64,000 nucleotides of DNA, from positions 62,001 through 126,000 of the forward strand of contig JBBDJG010000010.1 in the NCBI GenBank assembly GCA_040880005.1, read 5' to 3'. Source of the stretch: JBBDJG01 sp040880005 (GTDB lineage Bacteria > Actinomycetota > Thermoleophilia > Solirubrobacterales > JBBDJG01). The position numbers and the translations under genes are program-made. A model generated the notes under the pieces. The model ran no database searches. It saw nothing but the letters and a program-made list of their open reading frames with translations, and was not told where the DNA came from. Shown here piece after piece: positions 51,214 through 61,514 of the stretch (the stretch's first letter is position 1; the number at the start of each line of letters is the position of its first letter).

Positions 51214-51723
51214 GTGACGAAACGCAACGACAAACACGACGCCGATTCGCGGCCCGAGCCGGCTCAGGGCGTCTTCATGATCTCGGTGGCGGCTGATCTG
51301 GCCGGCATGCACCCACAGACGCTGCGGGTATACGAGGCACGCGGGCTGATCAAGCCGAACCGCTCACCGAAGGGGACACGGCTCTACTCGCAGCACGACG
51401 TCGAGAGCCTGCGTCGCATCCAGGAGTTGACGACCCAGCTCGGCATGAACCTGGCGGGCGTCGAGCGAGTGCTGGTGCTCGAGCGTACGATGGACGCGAT
51501 GCGCGCCCAGCTACGAGAGCTTCAGGAGCGGGCGGACCTCATGGAACAGGACGTACTGGACCGCATCGAGCAGGTGCACCGCTCCTACAAGCGCGAGCTT
51601 GTTCCATGGGAACCGCCGGGGCAGATGTTGAAGGCGAGCGACGCGCGCAGCGTAAGGATCCCAATCAGGAAATCCGGTTTTTCCTTAGACGGAAAAACCG
51701 GGAACTCCGGAGGCGCGAACTAG
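51214..51723 (+). CDS. hspR: Heat-shock repressor HspR (MerR-type)
   Basis: 169 aa. MerR-like winged-helix domain about 22-95 (MISVAADLAGMHPQTLRVYE, LIKPNRSPKGTRLYSQHDVE), then a dimerisation helix (LERTMDAMRAQLRELQERAD). HspR represses the dnaK operon and clpB in actinobacteria. Its C-terminus (RKSGFSLDGKTGNSGGAN) is encoded by the first copy of a hairpin duplicated before clpB, so the normal protein end has been replaced. GTG 51214 has GGAGG 9 nt upstream. Confidence 0.93.
   Translation: MTKRNDKHDADSRPEPAQGVFMISVAADLAGMHPQTLRVYEARGLIKPNRSPKGTRLYSQHDVESLRRIQELTTQLGMNLAGVERVLVLERTMDAMRAQLRELQERADLMEQDVLDRIEQVHRSYKRELVPWEPPGQMLKASDARSVRIPIRKSGFSLDGKTGNSGGAN
51673..51705. repeat. Hairpin repeat copy 1 (hspR 3' end)
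   Basis: 33 bp identical to 51751-51783. CCGGTTTTTCC (51674-51684), loop TTAGAC, GGAAAAACCGG (51691-51701): an 11-bp stem. AT-rich compared with the surrounding genes. It is read in frame as the end of HspR. Confidence 0.9.
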
Positions 51724-51801
51724 TGCAGCCTGACAAATTTACGAATATCTTCCGGTTTTTCCTTAGACGGAAAAACCGGGAACGCTCGAGGGATGGCTTG
51801 A

Positions 51802-51815
<14 letters not shown>
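51723..51815 (+). CDS. Upstream ORF carrying a duplicated clpB start
   Basis: 30 codons beginning VQPDKFT, the same seven residues that begin ClpB, then NIFRFFLRRKNRERSRDGLSA-like residues from the hairpin. GTG 51723 overlaps the hspR stop (TAGTG) and has a strong GGAGG 9 nt upstream; its TAA stop lies 11 bases inside clpB. Five of the seven shared codons differ only at synonymous third positions. It may couple translation from hspR into clpB, or be the old clpB start disabled by a tandem duplication. Confidence 0.55.
51751..51783. repeat. Hairpin repeat copy 2 (hspR-clpB intergenic)
   Basis: Same 33 bp as 51673-51705, with the identical 11-bp stem and TTAGAC loop (51752-51779). The 78-bp offset between hairpins and the 79-bp offset between the two VQPDKFT starts show a tandem duplication of hairpin plus clpB start. 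Confidence 0.9.
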
Positions 51816-54415
<2,600 letters not shown>

Positions 54416-54426
<11 letters not shown>

Positions 54427-54901
54427 CGCCTTGCGTCGCCAGGGCAACGTCACGGTCAGCTCGCGAGTCGCCGCCCCGCGCGAGCGCGTCTGGGCGCGCG
54501 TCGTCACGCCCGAGGGCGTCAACCACGAGCTGATGCCGATCATGCGCATGACCGTTCCGCGTGGGCTCGGCTCATTCGACCTCGAGCGGCTGCCGGTCGG
54601 TGAGCCGATCGGACGCAGCTGGATCCTCCTGGGCGGGCTGATCCCGGTTGACTACGACGACCTGAAGCTGGATCGCGTCGATCCCGGGTTCGGCTTCCTC
54701 GAGCGCTCGACGATGCTCACGATGCGACTCTGGGAGCACGAGCGCACGCTCTCCGACCAAGGCGACGGCTGCGTCGTCACCGACCGCCTGCGTTTCAAGC
54801 CACGCCTGCCGCTGCCGATCGGCCTGGTCGAGCGGATCGTGCGCGCGATCTTCCGCCACCGCCACCGGCGCCTGCTGCGCTGGTTCGACTCGGATTCGTA
54901 G
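54416..54901 (+). CDS. SRPBCC-type lipid/ligand-binding protein
   Basis: 161 aa of the START/Bet v1-like fold: VTVSSRVAAPRERVWARVVTP at the N-terminus, a beta sheet (RSWILLGGLIPVDYDDLKL, STMLTMRLWEHERTLS, GCVVTDRLRFKPRLP) and a C-terminal helix (ERIVRAIFRHRHRRLLRW). Such proteins bind hydrophobic ligands. TTG 54416 overlaps the clpB end by 11 bases; a TTG at 54431 is an alternative. Confidence 0.75.
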
Positions 54902-54928
54902 CTGAGATTTCCCATTGCGAAGGTGATC

Positions 54929-54959
54929 CATTACATCTACTGATGTAATGTGATGTAAT
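54929..54959. promoter_or_regulatory. Operator repeats of the vapBC module
   Basis: CATTACATC and GATGTAATG form an inverted repeat with a TACT loop (54929-54950), and a third half-site GATGTAAT follows at 54952. It lies directly before the antitoxin start, the classic site for autoregulation by a ribbon-helix-helix antitoxin. Confidence 0.8.
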
Positions 54960-54960
54960 C

Positions 54961-55227
54961 GTGGTCGTGAGCCATCGCACCCAGATCACCCTCACCGACG
55001 AGCAGTACGAGCTTCTGAGAAGGGAGGCCAAGCGCTCCGGGCTCTCGATGTCGGAGCTGGTCCGCCAGGCGCTCGATTTGACTCTCACAGACCGTGCTGA
55101 CACGCAATTCGAGGCAGCGCTGCGCGAGAGCTTCGGCCTCTGGAAGGACCGTGACTTCGACGGCAAGGAGTACGTGGAGCAGATCAGGGGTCCCGGCCTG
55201 GGCCACCGGCTCGCCAGATGGCGGTAG
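54961..55227 (+). CDS. vapB: VapB-type ribbon-helix-helix antitoxin
   Basis: 88 aa. RHH DNA-binding start HRTQITLTDEQYELLRREAK, RSGLSMSELVRQALDLTL, and a C-terminal tail (FGLWKDRDFDGKEYVEQIRG) that would wrap the toxin. GTG at 54961 (or 54967) follows the operator almost at once, so the transcript may be nearly leaderless. Overlaps vapC by 10 bases. Confidence 0.88.
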   Translation: MVVSHRTQITLTDEQYELLRREAKRSGLSMSELVRQALDLTLTDRADTQFEAALRESFGLWKDRDFDGKEYVEQIRGPGLGHRLARWR

Positions 55228-55598
55228 TCGTTGACACGTCGATCCTGATCGATCACCTGCGAGGCGTGGACGCCGCGCGCAAGCTGCTCAGCGATGCCGG
55301 CCGAGCACGGCGCGGCGTGGCCGCTTCGGTGCTGACGAAAACCGAGCTGATCGTTGGAGCGCACAGGGATGACGAGCGCAGGATTCAACAGCTATTCGCC
55401 CAGGTCTACTGGGTCCCGGTTGTCGAGACGCTTGCGGACCAAGCGGGGAGTCTTGTCGCAAGGTTCAAGAAGAGCCACCGCGGCATCGAACTGGTCGATT
55501 ACGTGATTGCGGCAACAGCGATCGCGCTGGATGCTCCGCTGCTGACGCGAAATGTCAAGCACTTCCCCATGTTCGAGGGCCTACAGTCCCCCTACTGA
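55218..55598 (+). CDS. vapC: VapC-type PIN-domain toxin (ribonuclease)
   Basis: 126 aa PIN domain. Acidic Mg2+ site: Asp in VVVDTSILIDHLRG, Glu in VLTKTELIVGA, Asp in ELVDYVIAATAIAL, and the final TRNVKHFPMFEGL block. Cleaves RNA in the VapC family; which RNA is unknown. ATG 55218. All catalytic acids are present, so the toxin looks intact. Confidence 0.9.
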   Translation: MAVVVDTSILIDHLRGVDAARKLLSDAGRARRGVAASVLTKTELIVGAHRDDERRIQQLFAQVYWVPVVETLADQAGSLVARFKKSHRGIELVDYVIAATAIALDAPLLTRNVKHFPMFEGLQSPY

Positions 55599-55680
55599 GC
55601 CGAGGGCGTACGCTGACGCGGGCAGGCGGCGTCTGATTGGATTCTGCCGCGCGGCAACAGCCCACGACCCGGGAGGAGAC

Positions 55681-55962
55681 ATGCCCACCTACATCATGCT
55701 TTCCACGCTCACGCCCGAGGGCGTGCAGACCGTCAAGAACAACCCACAACGAATCAAGGAGGTCAACAAGGAGCTGGAGCAGCTCGGCGCCAAAGTCACC
55801 GCGCAGTGGGCCGTGCTCGGCCGCTTCGACTTCATCAACGTGGTCGAGGCTCCCGACGAGAAGACGATGGCCAAGGTTTCGCTCGAGCTGGGCTCACGCG
55901 GCACCGCCCACTTCGAGTCGCTCGCCGCGGTTCCGATCGACGAGTTCATAGCTTCGCTGTAG
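55681..55962 (+). CDS. GYD-domain protein
   Basis: 93 aa dimeric ferredoxin-like fold: TYIMLSTLTPEGVQTVKNNP, AQWAVLGRFDFINVVEAPDE and the C-terminal AVPIDEFIASL. GYD proteins have unknown function. ATG 55681 has GGGAGGAG upstream. The next gene starts at the base after its stop. Confidence 0.8.
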   Translation: MPTYIMLSTLTPEGVQTVKNNPQRIKEVNKELEQLGAKVTAQWAVLGRFDFINVVEAPDEKTMAKVSLELGSRGTAHFESLAAVPIDEFIASL

Positions 55963-56460
55963 GTGGCAACCTGTTACCGCCATCCGGGACGGGAGACAGG
56001 AGTCTCCTGCTCCAACTGCGGCAGGCCGATCTGCACCGACTGCATGGTGAACGCGCCGGTCGGGATCAAGTGCCCCGAGTGCGCCAAGACCCCGCGTTCC
56101 GCGCGCGCGAGCATGAAGCCAGACCGTGCGGCGCGCGCCGTCGCCGTGGCGTTCTTCGGAGGGTTCGCGATCGGCTGGGGAATCCTGCTGCTGCAGGGCT
56201 TCGGCCTGTTCTTCGCGCTGATTCTCGGCTACCTGATCGGGATCGGCATGGGCGAGTTGGTGCTGTGGGGCAGCGGCCGCTACCGGTCCAAGACGACGTC
56301 CTGGGTCGCGGTCGGGGGCTGTGTCTGGTCATACCTGGTGCCCTACCTGTTGGCGCTCGGAGTGGACCTCGGCGCGGTCGCCAATAGCCTCAGCCGTGCG
56401 CCGTTCGTCGTGCTGGGCGCGATCATCGCCTGCTACGTCGCCTACCGACGCGTGGAGTAG
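55963..56460 (+). CDS. Zinc-ribbon/B-box-like membrane protein
   Basis: 165 aa. N-terminal zinc module CYRHPGRETGVSCSNCGRPI, CTDCMVNAPVGIKCPEC with eight Cys/His ligands, then four hydrophobic segments (about 55-80, 82-98, 110-130, 140-160). B-box-type zinc fingers fused to membrane helices occur in actinobacterial rhomboid-like proteins, but no catalytic Ser/His pair is visible here. GTG 55963 directly follows the GYD stop. Function unknown. Confidence 0.75.
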   Translation: MATCYRHPGRETGVSCSNCGRPICTDCMVNAPVGIKCPECAKTPRSARASMKPDRAARAVAVAFFGGFAIGWGILLLQGFGLFFALILGYLIGIGMGELVLWGSGRYRSKTTSWVAVGGCVWSYLVPYLLALGVDLGAVANSLSRAPFVVLGAIIACYVAYRRVE

Positions 56461-56483
56461 CCGACTGTGATCGAATTGATCGC

Positions 56484-57761
56484 GTGACGAAGGTTCTCGT
56501 GATTGGCGCAGGCGGTCGCGAGCACGCGATCGTGCGCGCGCTCTCGCGCAGTCCGCAGACGCCGGAGCTGCTCTGTGCGCCCGGCAACGCCGGCATCGCG
56601 GACGACGCGCGCTGTTTCGACGTCGGAGCGGAGGACGTGGACGGGCTGGTGCGGCTGGCCGTCGAGGAGGGCGTGGACCTTGTCGTCGTCGGGCCCGAGG
56701 CGCCGCTCGTCGCCGGGATCGTGGACGCGCTCGCAGAACAGGAGATCGACGCCTTCGGCCCGAGCGCGCAGGCGGCGCGTATCGAAGGCAGCAAGGCGTT
56801 CGCGAAGGACCTGATGAAGGAGGCCGGCGTGCCAACCGCAAGCCACGCGGTGCTCACGTCCTACGAGCAGGCCGAGGCGCAGATGGATTGCGCCTCCTAC
56901 CCGGCGGTGCTGAAGGCCGACGGCCTCGCCGCGGGCAAGGGCGTGATCATCTGCAAGGACCCGCGCGAGGCGCGCGCGGCTCTCGAGTCGTTCTTCGTCG
57001 AGCGCACATTCGGCGACGCCGCGGAACGCGTCGTGCTGGAGGAGTTCCTCGAGGGAGAGGAGCTGTCGCTGCTCGCGCTGTGCGACGGCCGTAACGTCGT
57101 GCCGATGACGCCGGCACAGGACTTCAAGCGCATCGGCGACGGCAACACCGGACCCAACACGGGCGGCATGGGCAGCTACTCGCCGGTGCCCGGCTTCGAC
57201 GACGCGGCGGTCGCGGAGATCGTCGCGTCGGTGCATCAGCCGATCGTCGATCTGATGCGCCGCCGCGGCGCTCCCTATCACGGCGTGCTGTATGCAGGCC
57301 TGATGATCACCGCGGCGGGACCGAAGGTGCTGGAGTTCAACTGCCGCTTCGGCGATCCCGAGACGCAGGCCGTGCTGCCGCGCCTGCGGAGCGACCTGCT
57401 CGACGTGATCCGGGTTGGCGTAGCGCCGGGCGGGCTCGCGGGGACGCAGCTGGAGTGGTCGAGCGACTGGGCGGTGACGGTCGTGATGGCCTCGGCCGGC
57501 TATCCGGCCTCGTCGCGCAAGGGCGACGTGATCATCGGACTGGACGGGCTTGACGACGTGGAGCTGACACACGCCGGCACCGCGCGCCGCGACGATGAGA
57601 TCGTCACCGCCGGCGGGCGTGTGCTGAACGTGACCGCCCTGGCGCCGACCGTCGTCGAAGCCCGTGAACGCGCCTACACCGCGGTCGAGCGGATCTCGTT
57701 CGAGGGCGTGCAGTACCGCCGTGACATCGCCGCGCGGGTGGCGGAGCGCGTGGCCAGCTAG
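56484..57761 (+). CDS. purD: Phosphoribosylamine-glycine ligase
   Basis: ATP-grasp enzyme, second step of IMP synthesis (GAR). 425 aa. Starts VLVIGAGGREHAIVRALSRS, then GPEAPLVAGIVDAL, ATP-grasp AVLKADGLAAGKGVIICKDP, GPNTGGMGSYSPVP and EFNCRFGDPETQAVLPRL. GTG 56484. First gene of the purine run purD-E-B-C-S-Q-L-F. Confidence 0.97.
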   Translation: MTKVLVIGAGGREHAIVRALSRSPQTPELLCAPGNAGIADDARCFDVGAEDVDGLVRLAVEEGVDLVVVGPEAPLVAGIVDALAEQEIDAFGPSAQAARIEGSKAFAKDLMKEAGVPTASHAVLTSYEQAEAQMDCASYPAVLKADGLAAGKGVIICKDPREARAALESFFVERTFGDAAERVVLEEFLEGEELSLLALCDGRNVVPMTPAQDFKRIGDGNTGPNTGGMGSYSPVPGFDDAAVAEIVASVHQPIVDLMRRRGAPYHGVLYAGLMITAAGPKVLEFNCRFGDPETQAVLPRLRSDLLDVIRVGVAPGGLAGTQLEWSSDWAVTVVMASAGYPASSRKGDVIIGLDGLDDVELTHAGTARRDDEIVTAGGRVLNVTALAPTVVEARERAYTAVERISFEGVQYRRDIAARVAERVAS

Positions 57762-57801
57762 TCTGTCAGTGACCTGTAAGTGAACCGTCGAGGAGGTTTG
57801 C

Positions 57802-58308
57802 TTGGAGACACTCGAGCCTGAGGCCACCACCAAGGCTGCGAGCGAACCCGAGGAGCTGGAGCCGATGCCCGAGGTCGAGCAGGCCTTCGAGGAGATCGAA
57901 GTCGATGCTCCACGGGTCGGAATAGTGATGGGCTCGGCGAGCGACAAACCGCATATGCAGCCCGCCGGAGAGGAGTTGAGCGAACGCGGAATCCAGTTCG
58001 AGGTCCGCGTCATATCGGCGCACCGCGACCCGGACAAGGTCGCCGACTACGCGCGCAATGCGCACATGCGCGGGCTGCGCGTGATCATCGCCGGCGCGGG
58101 GATGTCGGCCGCGCTTCCGGGGGTTGTCGCCGCCCACACCGACCTGCCCGTGATAGGAGTGCCGATCAAGGCCCGCAACAGCGTCGGCGACGGTCTGGAC
58201 GCGCTGCTGTCGACCGTGCAGATGCCGCCCGGCGTTCCGGTCGCGGCGGTCGCGATCAACGGCGCCCGCAACGCGGCGATCCTCGCCGCGCGGATCATGG
58301 GCTGTTAG
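57802..58308 (+). CDS. purE: PurE-type AIR carboxylase / N5-CAIR mutase
   Basis: 168 aa. Core VGIVMGSASDKPHMQPAGEE, SAHRDPDKVADYARNAH, VIIAGAGMSAALPGVVAAHT and STVQMPPGVPVAAVAING. Canonical PurE has SAHRTP and GAGGAAHLPG; the altered residues, and the absence of purK in this cluster, leave open a direct AIR carboxylase. TTG 57802 with GAGGAGG 5 nt upstream gives an acidic 36-residue leader. Confidence 0.9.
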   Translation: METLEPEATTKAASEPEELEPMPEVEQAFEEIEVDAPRVGIVMGSASDKPHMQPAGEELSERGIQFEVRVISAHRDPDKVADYARNAHMRGLRVIIAGAGMSAALPGVVAAHTDLPVIGVPIKARNSVGDGLDALLSTVQMPPGVPVAAVAINGARNAAILAARIMGC

Positions 58309-58312
58309 CTGC

Positions 58313-59617
58313 ATGATCGCCCGCTACGCCCGACCTGAGATGGCGGAGATCTGGTCGGATCAGCACAAGCTCGAATGCTGGCTCAAGGTCGAGCTGACGG
58401 CCTGCGAGGTGCTCAGCGAGCACGGGGTGATACCCGCGGAAGACTGGGCGCAAATTTCCTCACGCGCGTCGTTCGACGCCGAAGCAGTTGCCGAGCGCGA
58501 GCAGGTGACCAACCACGACGTGGCGGCGTTCGTCGATGTCGTCGCCGAGTCGGTCGGCGAGGCAGGCCGCTGGATCCACTACGGGCTCACGTCGTCGGAC
58601 GTGCTCGACACCGGGCTTGCGCTTCAGCTCAAGCAGGCCGGTCGCGTGATCGACAACGGCGCGACCGAGCTGATCCGAGTTCTCTCCGAGCGAGCAAACG
58701 AGTTCCGTGACACTCCGTGTGTCGGGCGCACGCACGGCGTGCACGCCGAGCCAACCACCTTCGGCCTCAAGCTGGCCGGTTTCACGTTCGAGGCGCACCG
58801 CTCGCGATCCCGGCTGGCGCGCGCGTTCGCGCAGGCCGAGGTCGGCAAGCTCTCGGGCGCGGTCGGCACCTACTCTGCGCTCGAGCCCGCGATCGAACGG
58901 CACGTGCTGGAGCGACTCGGCCTCAACGGCGAGCCGATCGCGACGCAGGTCGTGCCGCGCGATCGCCACGCCGAGCTGTGCTCGGCGATCGCGCTTGCAG
59001 GCTCCTCACTGGAACGACTCGCGACGGAGGTCCGCCACCTCCAGCGCGTCGAGGTGCGCGAGGCCGAGGAGCCGTTCGCGTCGGGCCAGAAGGGCTCGAG
59101 CGCGATGCCGCACAAGCGCAACCCGATCCTCAGCGAGCGCATCACGGGACTGGCGCGCGTGCTGCGCGGCAACGCCCAGGTCGCGCTGGAGAACGTCGCC
59201 CTCTGGCACGAGCGCGACATCTCGCACTCCTCCGCGGAGCGCGTGATCCTCCCCGACTCGACGACGCTGCTCGACTACATGCAGTCGCTCGCGATCGAGG
59301 TGATCGGCGGATTGACCGTCTATCCGGAGCGGATGAAGGAGAACCTCGAGCTGACCCACGGCGCGCTGTTCAGCCAGGCCGTCCTGACCGCGCTGGTCGA
59401 TGCCGGCATGACACGCGACGACGCCTACCGAATCGTCCAGCGAAACGCCCAGCTCGCCTTCGACGAGCGCCGCCACCTGCTCGAGCTGCTGCGCGAGGAG
59501 GCCGAGGTGATCGAGCTGCTCGACGACAAGGAGCTGGAGGAGCTGTTCGACTATGCCCTGTTCACCAAGCACCTGCCGATCCTGTTCGAGCGGCTCGAAG
59601 GGCTCCAAACCAACTAA
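58313..59617 (+). CDS. purB: Adenylosuccinate lyase
   Basis: 434 aa fumarase-superfamily enzyme acting twice in purine synthesis (SAICAR and adenylosuccinate). Blocks: HYGLTSSDVLDTGLALQL, VGRTHGVHAEPTTFGLKLAG, and the signature GQKGSSAMPHKRNPILSERI. ATG 58313, 4 bp after the purE stop. Confidence 0.97.
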   Translation: MIARYARPEMAEIWSDQHKLECWLKVELTACEVLSEHGVIPAEDWAQISSRASFDAEAVAEREQVTNHDVAAFVDVVAESVGEAGRWIHYGLTSSDVLDTGLALQLKQAGRVIDNGATELIRVLSERANEFRDTPCVGRTHGVHAEPTTFGLKLAGFTFEAHRSRSRLARAFAQAEVGKLSGAVGTYSALEPAIERHVLERLGLNGEPIATQVVPRDRHAELCSAIALAGSSLERLATEVRHLQRVEVREAEEPFASGQKGSSAMPHKRNPILSERITGLARVLRGNAQVALENVALWHERDISHSSAERVILPDSTTLLDYMQSLAIEVIGGLTVYPERMKENLELTHGALFSQAVLTALVDAGMTRDDAYRIVQRNAQLAFDERRHLLELLREEAEVIELLDDKELEELFDYALFTKHLPILFERLEGLQTN

Positions 59618-59662
59618 TCGTCCCGAGCGCATTCGCGGTGGGGCGCTGTTAGCATCGCAAGC

Positions 59663-60532
59663 GTGACCCAGACCGCCATCGACATCAGCAAACTCCGGCT
59701 TCACAGCCGCGGCAAGGTGCGCGAGATGTACGACCTTGGCGGTGATCGCCTGCTGATGGTCGCGTCGGACCGCATCTCCGCCTACGACGTGGTGCTGCCG
59801 AGCGAGATACCCGACAAGGGCAAGGTGCTGACCGCCCTGTCGGTCTTCTGGTTCGGAAAGACCGAGAAGATCGTGTCCAACCACATGATCTCCGCCGACG
59901 TCCCGGAGGAGGTAGCGGGCCGCGGGCTGATCGTCGAGAAGCTCGAGATCTTCCCGGTCGAGTGTGTAGTGAGAGGCTTTCTGTCGGGCTCCGGCTGGCG
60001 CGAGTACCGCGATACGGGCGAGGTCTGCGGAATCCCCCTGCCGCAGGGACTGCGCGAGTCCGATCGCCTTCCCGAACCGATCTTCACGCCGGCCACCAAG
60101 GCCGAGATCGGCGACCACGACCAGAACATCGGCTTCGACCAGGCCTCCGAGCTGATCGGCGACCGCGAAACGGCCGAGGAGCTGAAGCGCCTCTCGCTCG
60201 CCCTCTACCAGGCCGCGAGCGTGCACGCCGAGAGCGGCGGCATCATCCTCGCCGACACCAAGTTCGAGTTCGGTCGCGACGCACGCGGGCACATCGTCTT
60301 GGCCGACGAGGTGTTGACGTCCGACTCGTCGCGCTTCTGGCCGCTGGACAGCTACGAGCCCGGCGGTCCGCAACCGTCGTTCGACAAGCAGTACGTTCGT
60401 GATTGGCTCGACTCGAGCGGCTGGGACCACAGCCCGCCCGGCCCCGAGCTGCCCGCGGAAGTGGTCGCCAACACCCGCGCCAAGTACGTCGAGGCCTACA
60501 AGCGCATCACCGGCGAGCCGTTCACCGGATGA
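59663..60532 (+). CDS. purC: SAICAR synthetase
   Basis: 289 aa. GKVREMYDLGGDRLLMVASD at the nucleotide site, VECVVRGFLSGSGWREY, and DTKFEFGRDARGHIVLADEV, SFDKQYVRDWL. Joins CAIR and aspartate. GTG 59663; TGTTAGCAT upstream could be a weak -10. Its stop overlaps purS (ATGA). Confidence 0.97.
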   Translation: MTQTAIDISKLRLHSRGKVREMYDLGGDRLLMVASDRISAYDVVLPSEIPDKGKVLTALSVFWFGKTEKIVSNHMISADVPEEVAGRGLIVEKLEIFPVECVVRGFLSGSGWREYRDTGEVCGIPLPQGLRESDRLPEPIFTPATKAEIGDHDQNIGFDQASELIGDRETAEELKRLSLALYQAASVHAESGGIILADTKFEFGRDARGHIVLADEVLTSDSSRFWPLDSYEPGGPQPSFDKQYVRDWLDSSGWDHSPPGPELPAEVVANTRAKYVEAYKRITGEPFTG

Positions 60533-60771
60533 AGATAAGGATCCTCGTCCGTCCGAAAGAGGGGATCCTCGATCCACAGGGGCAGGCGGTAGAGCGGGCG
60601 CTGCCGGCGCTCGGCTTCGACGATGTGTCGAACGTCCACGTCGGCCGGCTGATCGAGCTGGAGGTCGCCGACGGCGACGCGGCGGCTGCACAGGTACGAG
60701 TCGCCGAGATGTGCGAGCAGCTGCTCGCCAATCCACTGATCGAGAGCTACGAGGTCGAGGTACTGAAGTGA
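60529..60771 (+). CDS. purS: FGAM synthase subunit PurS
   Basis: 80 aa ferredoxin-like subunit (KIRILVRPKEGILDPQGQAV, VHVGRLIELEVADGDA, YEVEVLK). With PurQ and PurL it makes formylglycinamidine ribonucleotide, as in Gram-positive bacteria. ATG 60529 overlaps purC; its stop overlaps a possible purQ GTG at 60768. Confidence 0.95.
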   Translation: MKIRILVRPKEGILDPQGQAVERALPALGFDDVSNVHVGRLIELEVADGDAAAAQVRVAEMCEQLLANPLIESYEVEVLK

Positions 60772-61514
60772 CGGAAAAACGTGGGGGCTATACGCCCCCC
60801 TCGACCCCCCCTCATGCTGGAGCGTCGTCCTACGGACGCCGCAAGAACACTGTGGGGGTCGTGGTCTTCCCTGGTTCCTGTGACGAGGCCGACGCTCTCA
60901 ATGCGGTGCGGCGCGCGCAGGGACTGGAGGGCCGCACGCTGTGGCACGGCGACCACGACCTGAGCGGGATCGACGCCGTGGTCGTCCCCGGCGGGTTCTC
61001 TTACGGCGACTACCTACGCGCGGGTGCAATCGCGCGCTTCTCGCCGATGATGGAAGCGGTCGGCGCGTTCGCTGCCGAGGGCGGTCCGGTGCTGGGAATC
61101 TGCAACGGCTTTCAGGTGCTGTGCGAAGCGCGGCTGCTGCCGGGGGCGCTGCTGGCCAACACCTCGCTGCGCTTCGTCTGTCGCCAGGTGGATCTCGTCG
61201 TCGAGAACACGGACACCCCTTTCACGCGGAGCTGCACCGACGGCGAAACGCTCTCGATCCCGGTCAAGCACACGACCGGTCGCTACTTCGCTCCCGATGC
61301 GCTGCTCGACGAGCTGGAGTCGCGCGACCAGGTCGTGCTGCGCTACGCCTCCGGCCACAACCCCAACGGCTCGCTGCGCGACATCGCGGGCGTGTGCAAC
61401 GAGGCCGGCAACGTGTTCGGCCTGATGCCGCACCCCGAACACGCAATCGATTCGCTGACCGGCTCCGCGGACGGGATGAAGCTGTTCGAGTCCCTGGCAT
61501 GGGTGGCGGCATGA
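60768..61514 (+). CDS. purQ: FGAM synthase glutaminase subunit PurQ (start ambiguous)
   Basis: Class I glutamine amidotransferase, catalytic Cys in VLGICNGFQVLCEA and His in LMPHPEHAIDS. Two starts: GTG 60768, overlapping the purS stop (GTGA), gives 248 aa with a 28-residue leader encoded by the two-hairpin repeat (GGYTPPSTPPHAGASSYG); or GTG 60852 gives 220 aa beginning VGVVVFPGSCDEADAL, the normal family start. No SD is seen before 60852, and coupling favours 60768, so the repeat may be translated. Stop overlaps purL (ATGA). Confidence 0.93.
   Translation: MTEKRGGYTPPSTPPHAGASSYGRRKNTVGVVVFPGSCDEADALNAVRRAQGLEGRTLWHGDHDLSGIDAVVVPGGFSYGDYLRAGAIARFSPMMEAVGAFAAEGGPVLGICNGFQVLCEARLLPGALLANTSLRFVCRQVDLVVENTDTPFTRSCTDGETLSIPVKHTTGRYFAPDALLDELESRDQVVLRYASGHNPNGSLRDIAGVCNEAGNVFGLMPHPEHAIDSLTGSADGMKLFESLAWVAA
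60783..60849 (+). repeat. Two-hairpin dispersed repeat, copy 4
   Basis: Hairpin 1: GGGGGC (60783-60788), loop TATAC, GCCCCC (60794-60799). Spacer CTCGACCCCCCCTCATGCTG. Hairpin 2 (60822-60842) has arms GCGTCGTCC and GGACGCCGC with loop TAC; it differs from the other three copies at five positions, two pairs changing together and one former mismatch becoming a pair. It is open in the purQ frame. Confidence 0.9.
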
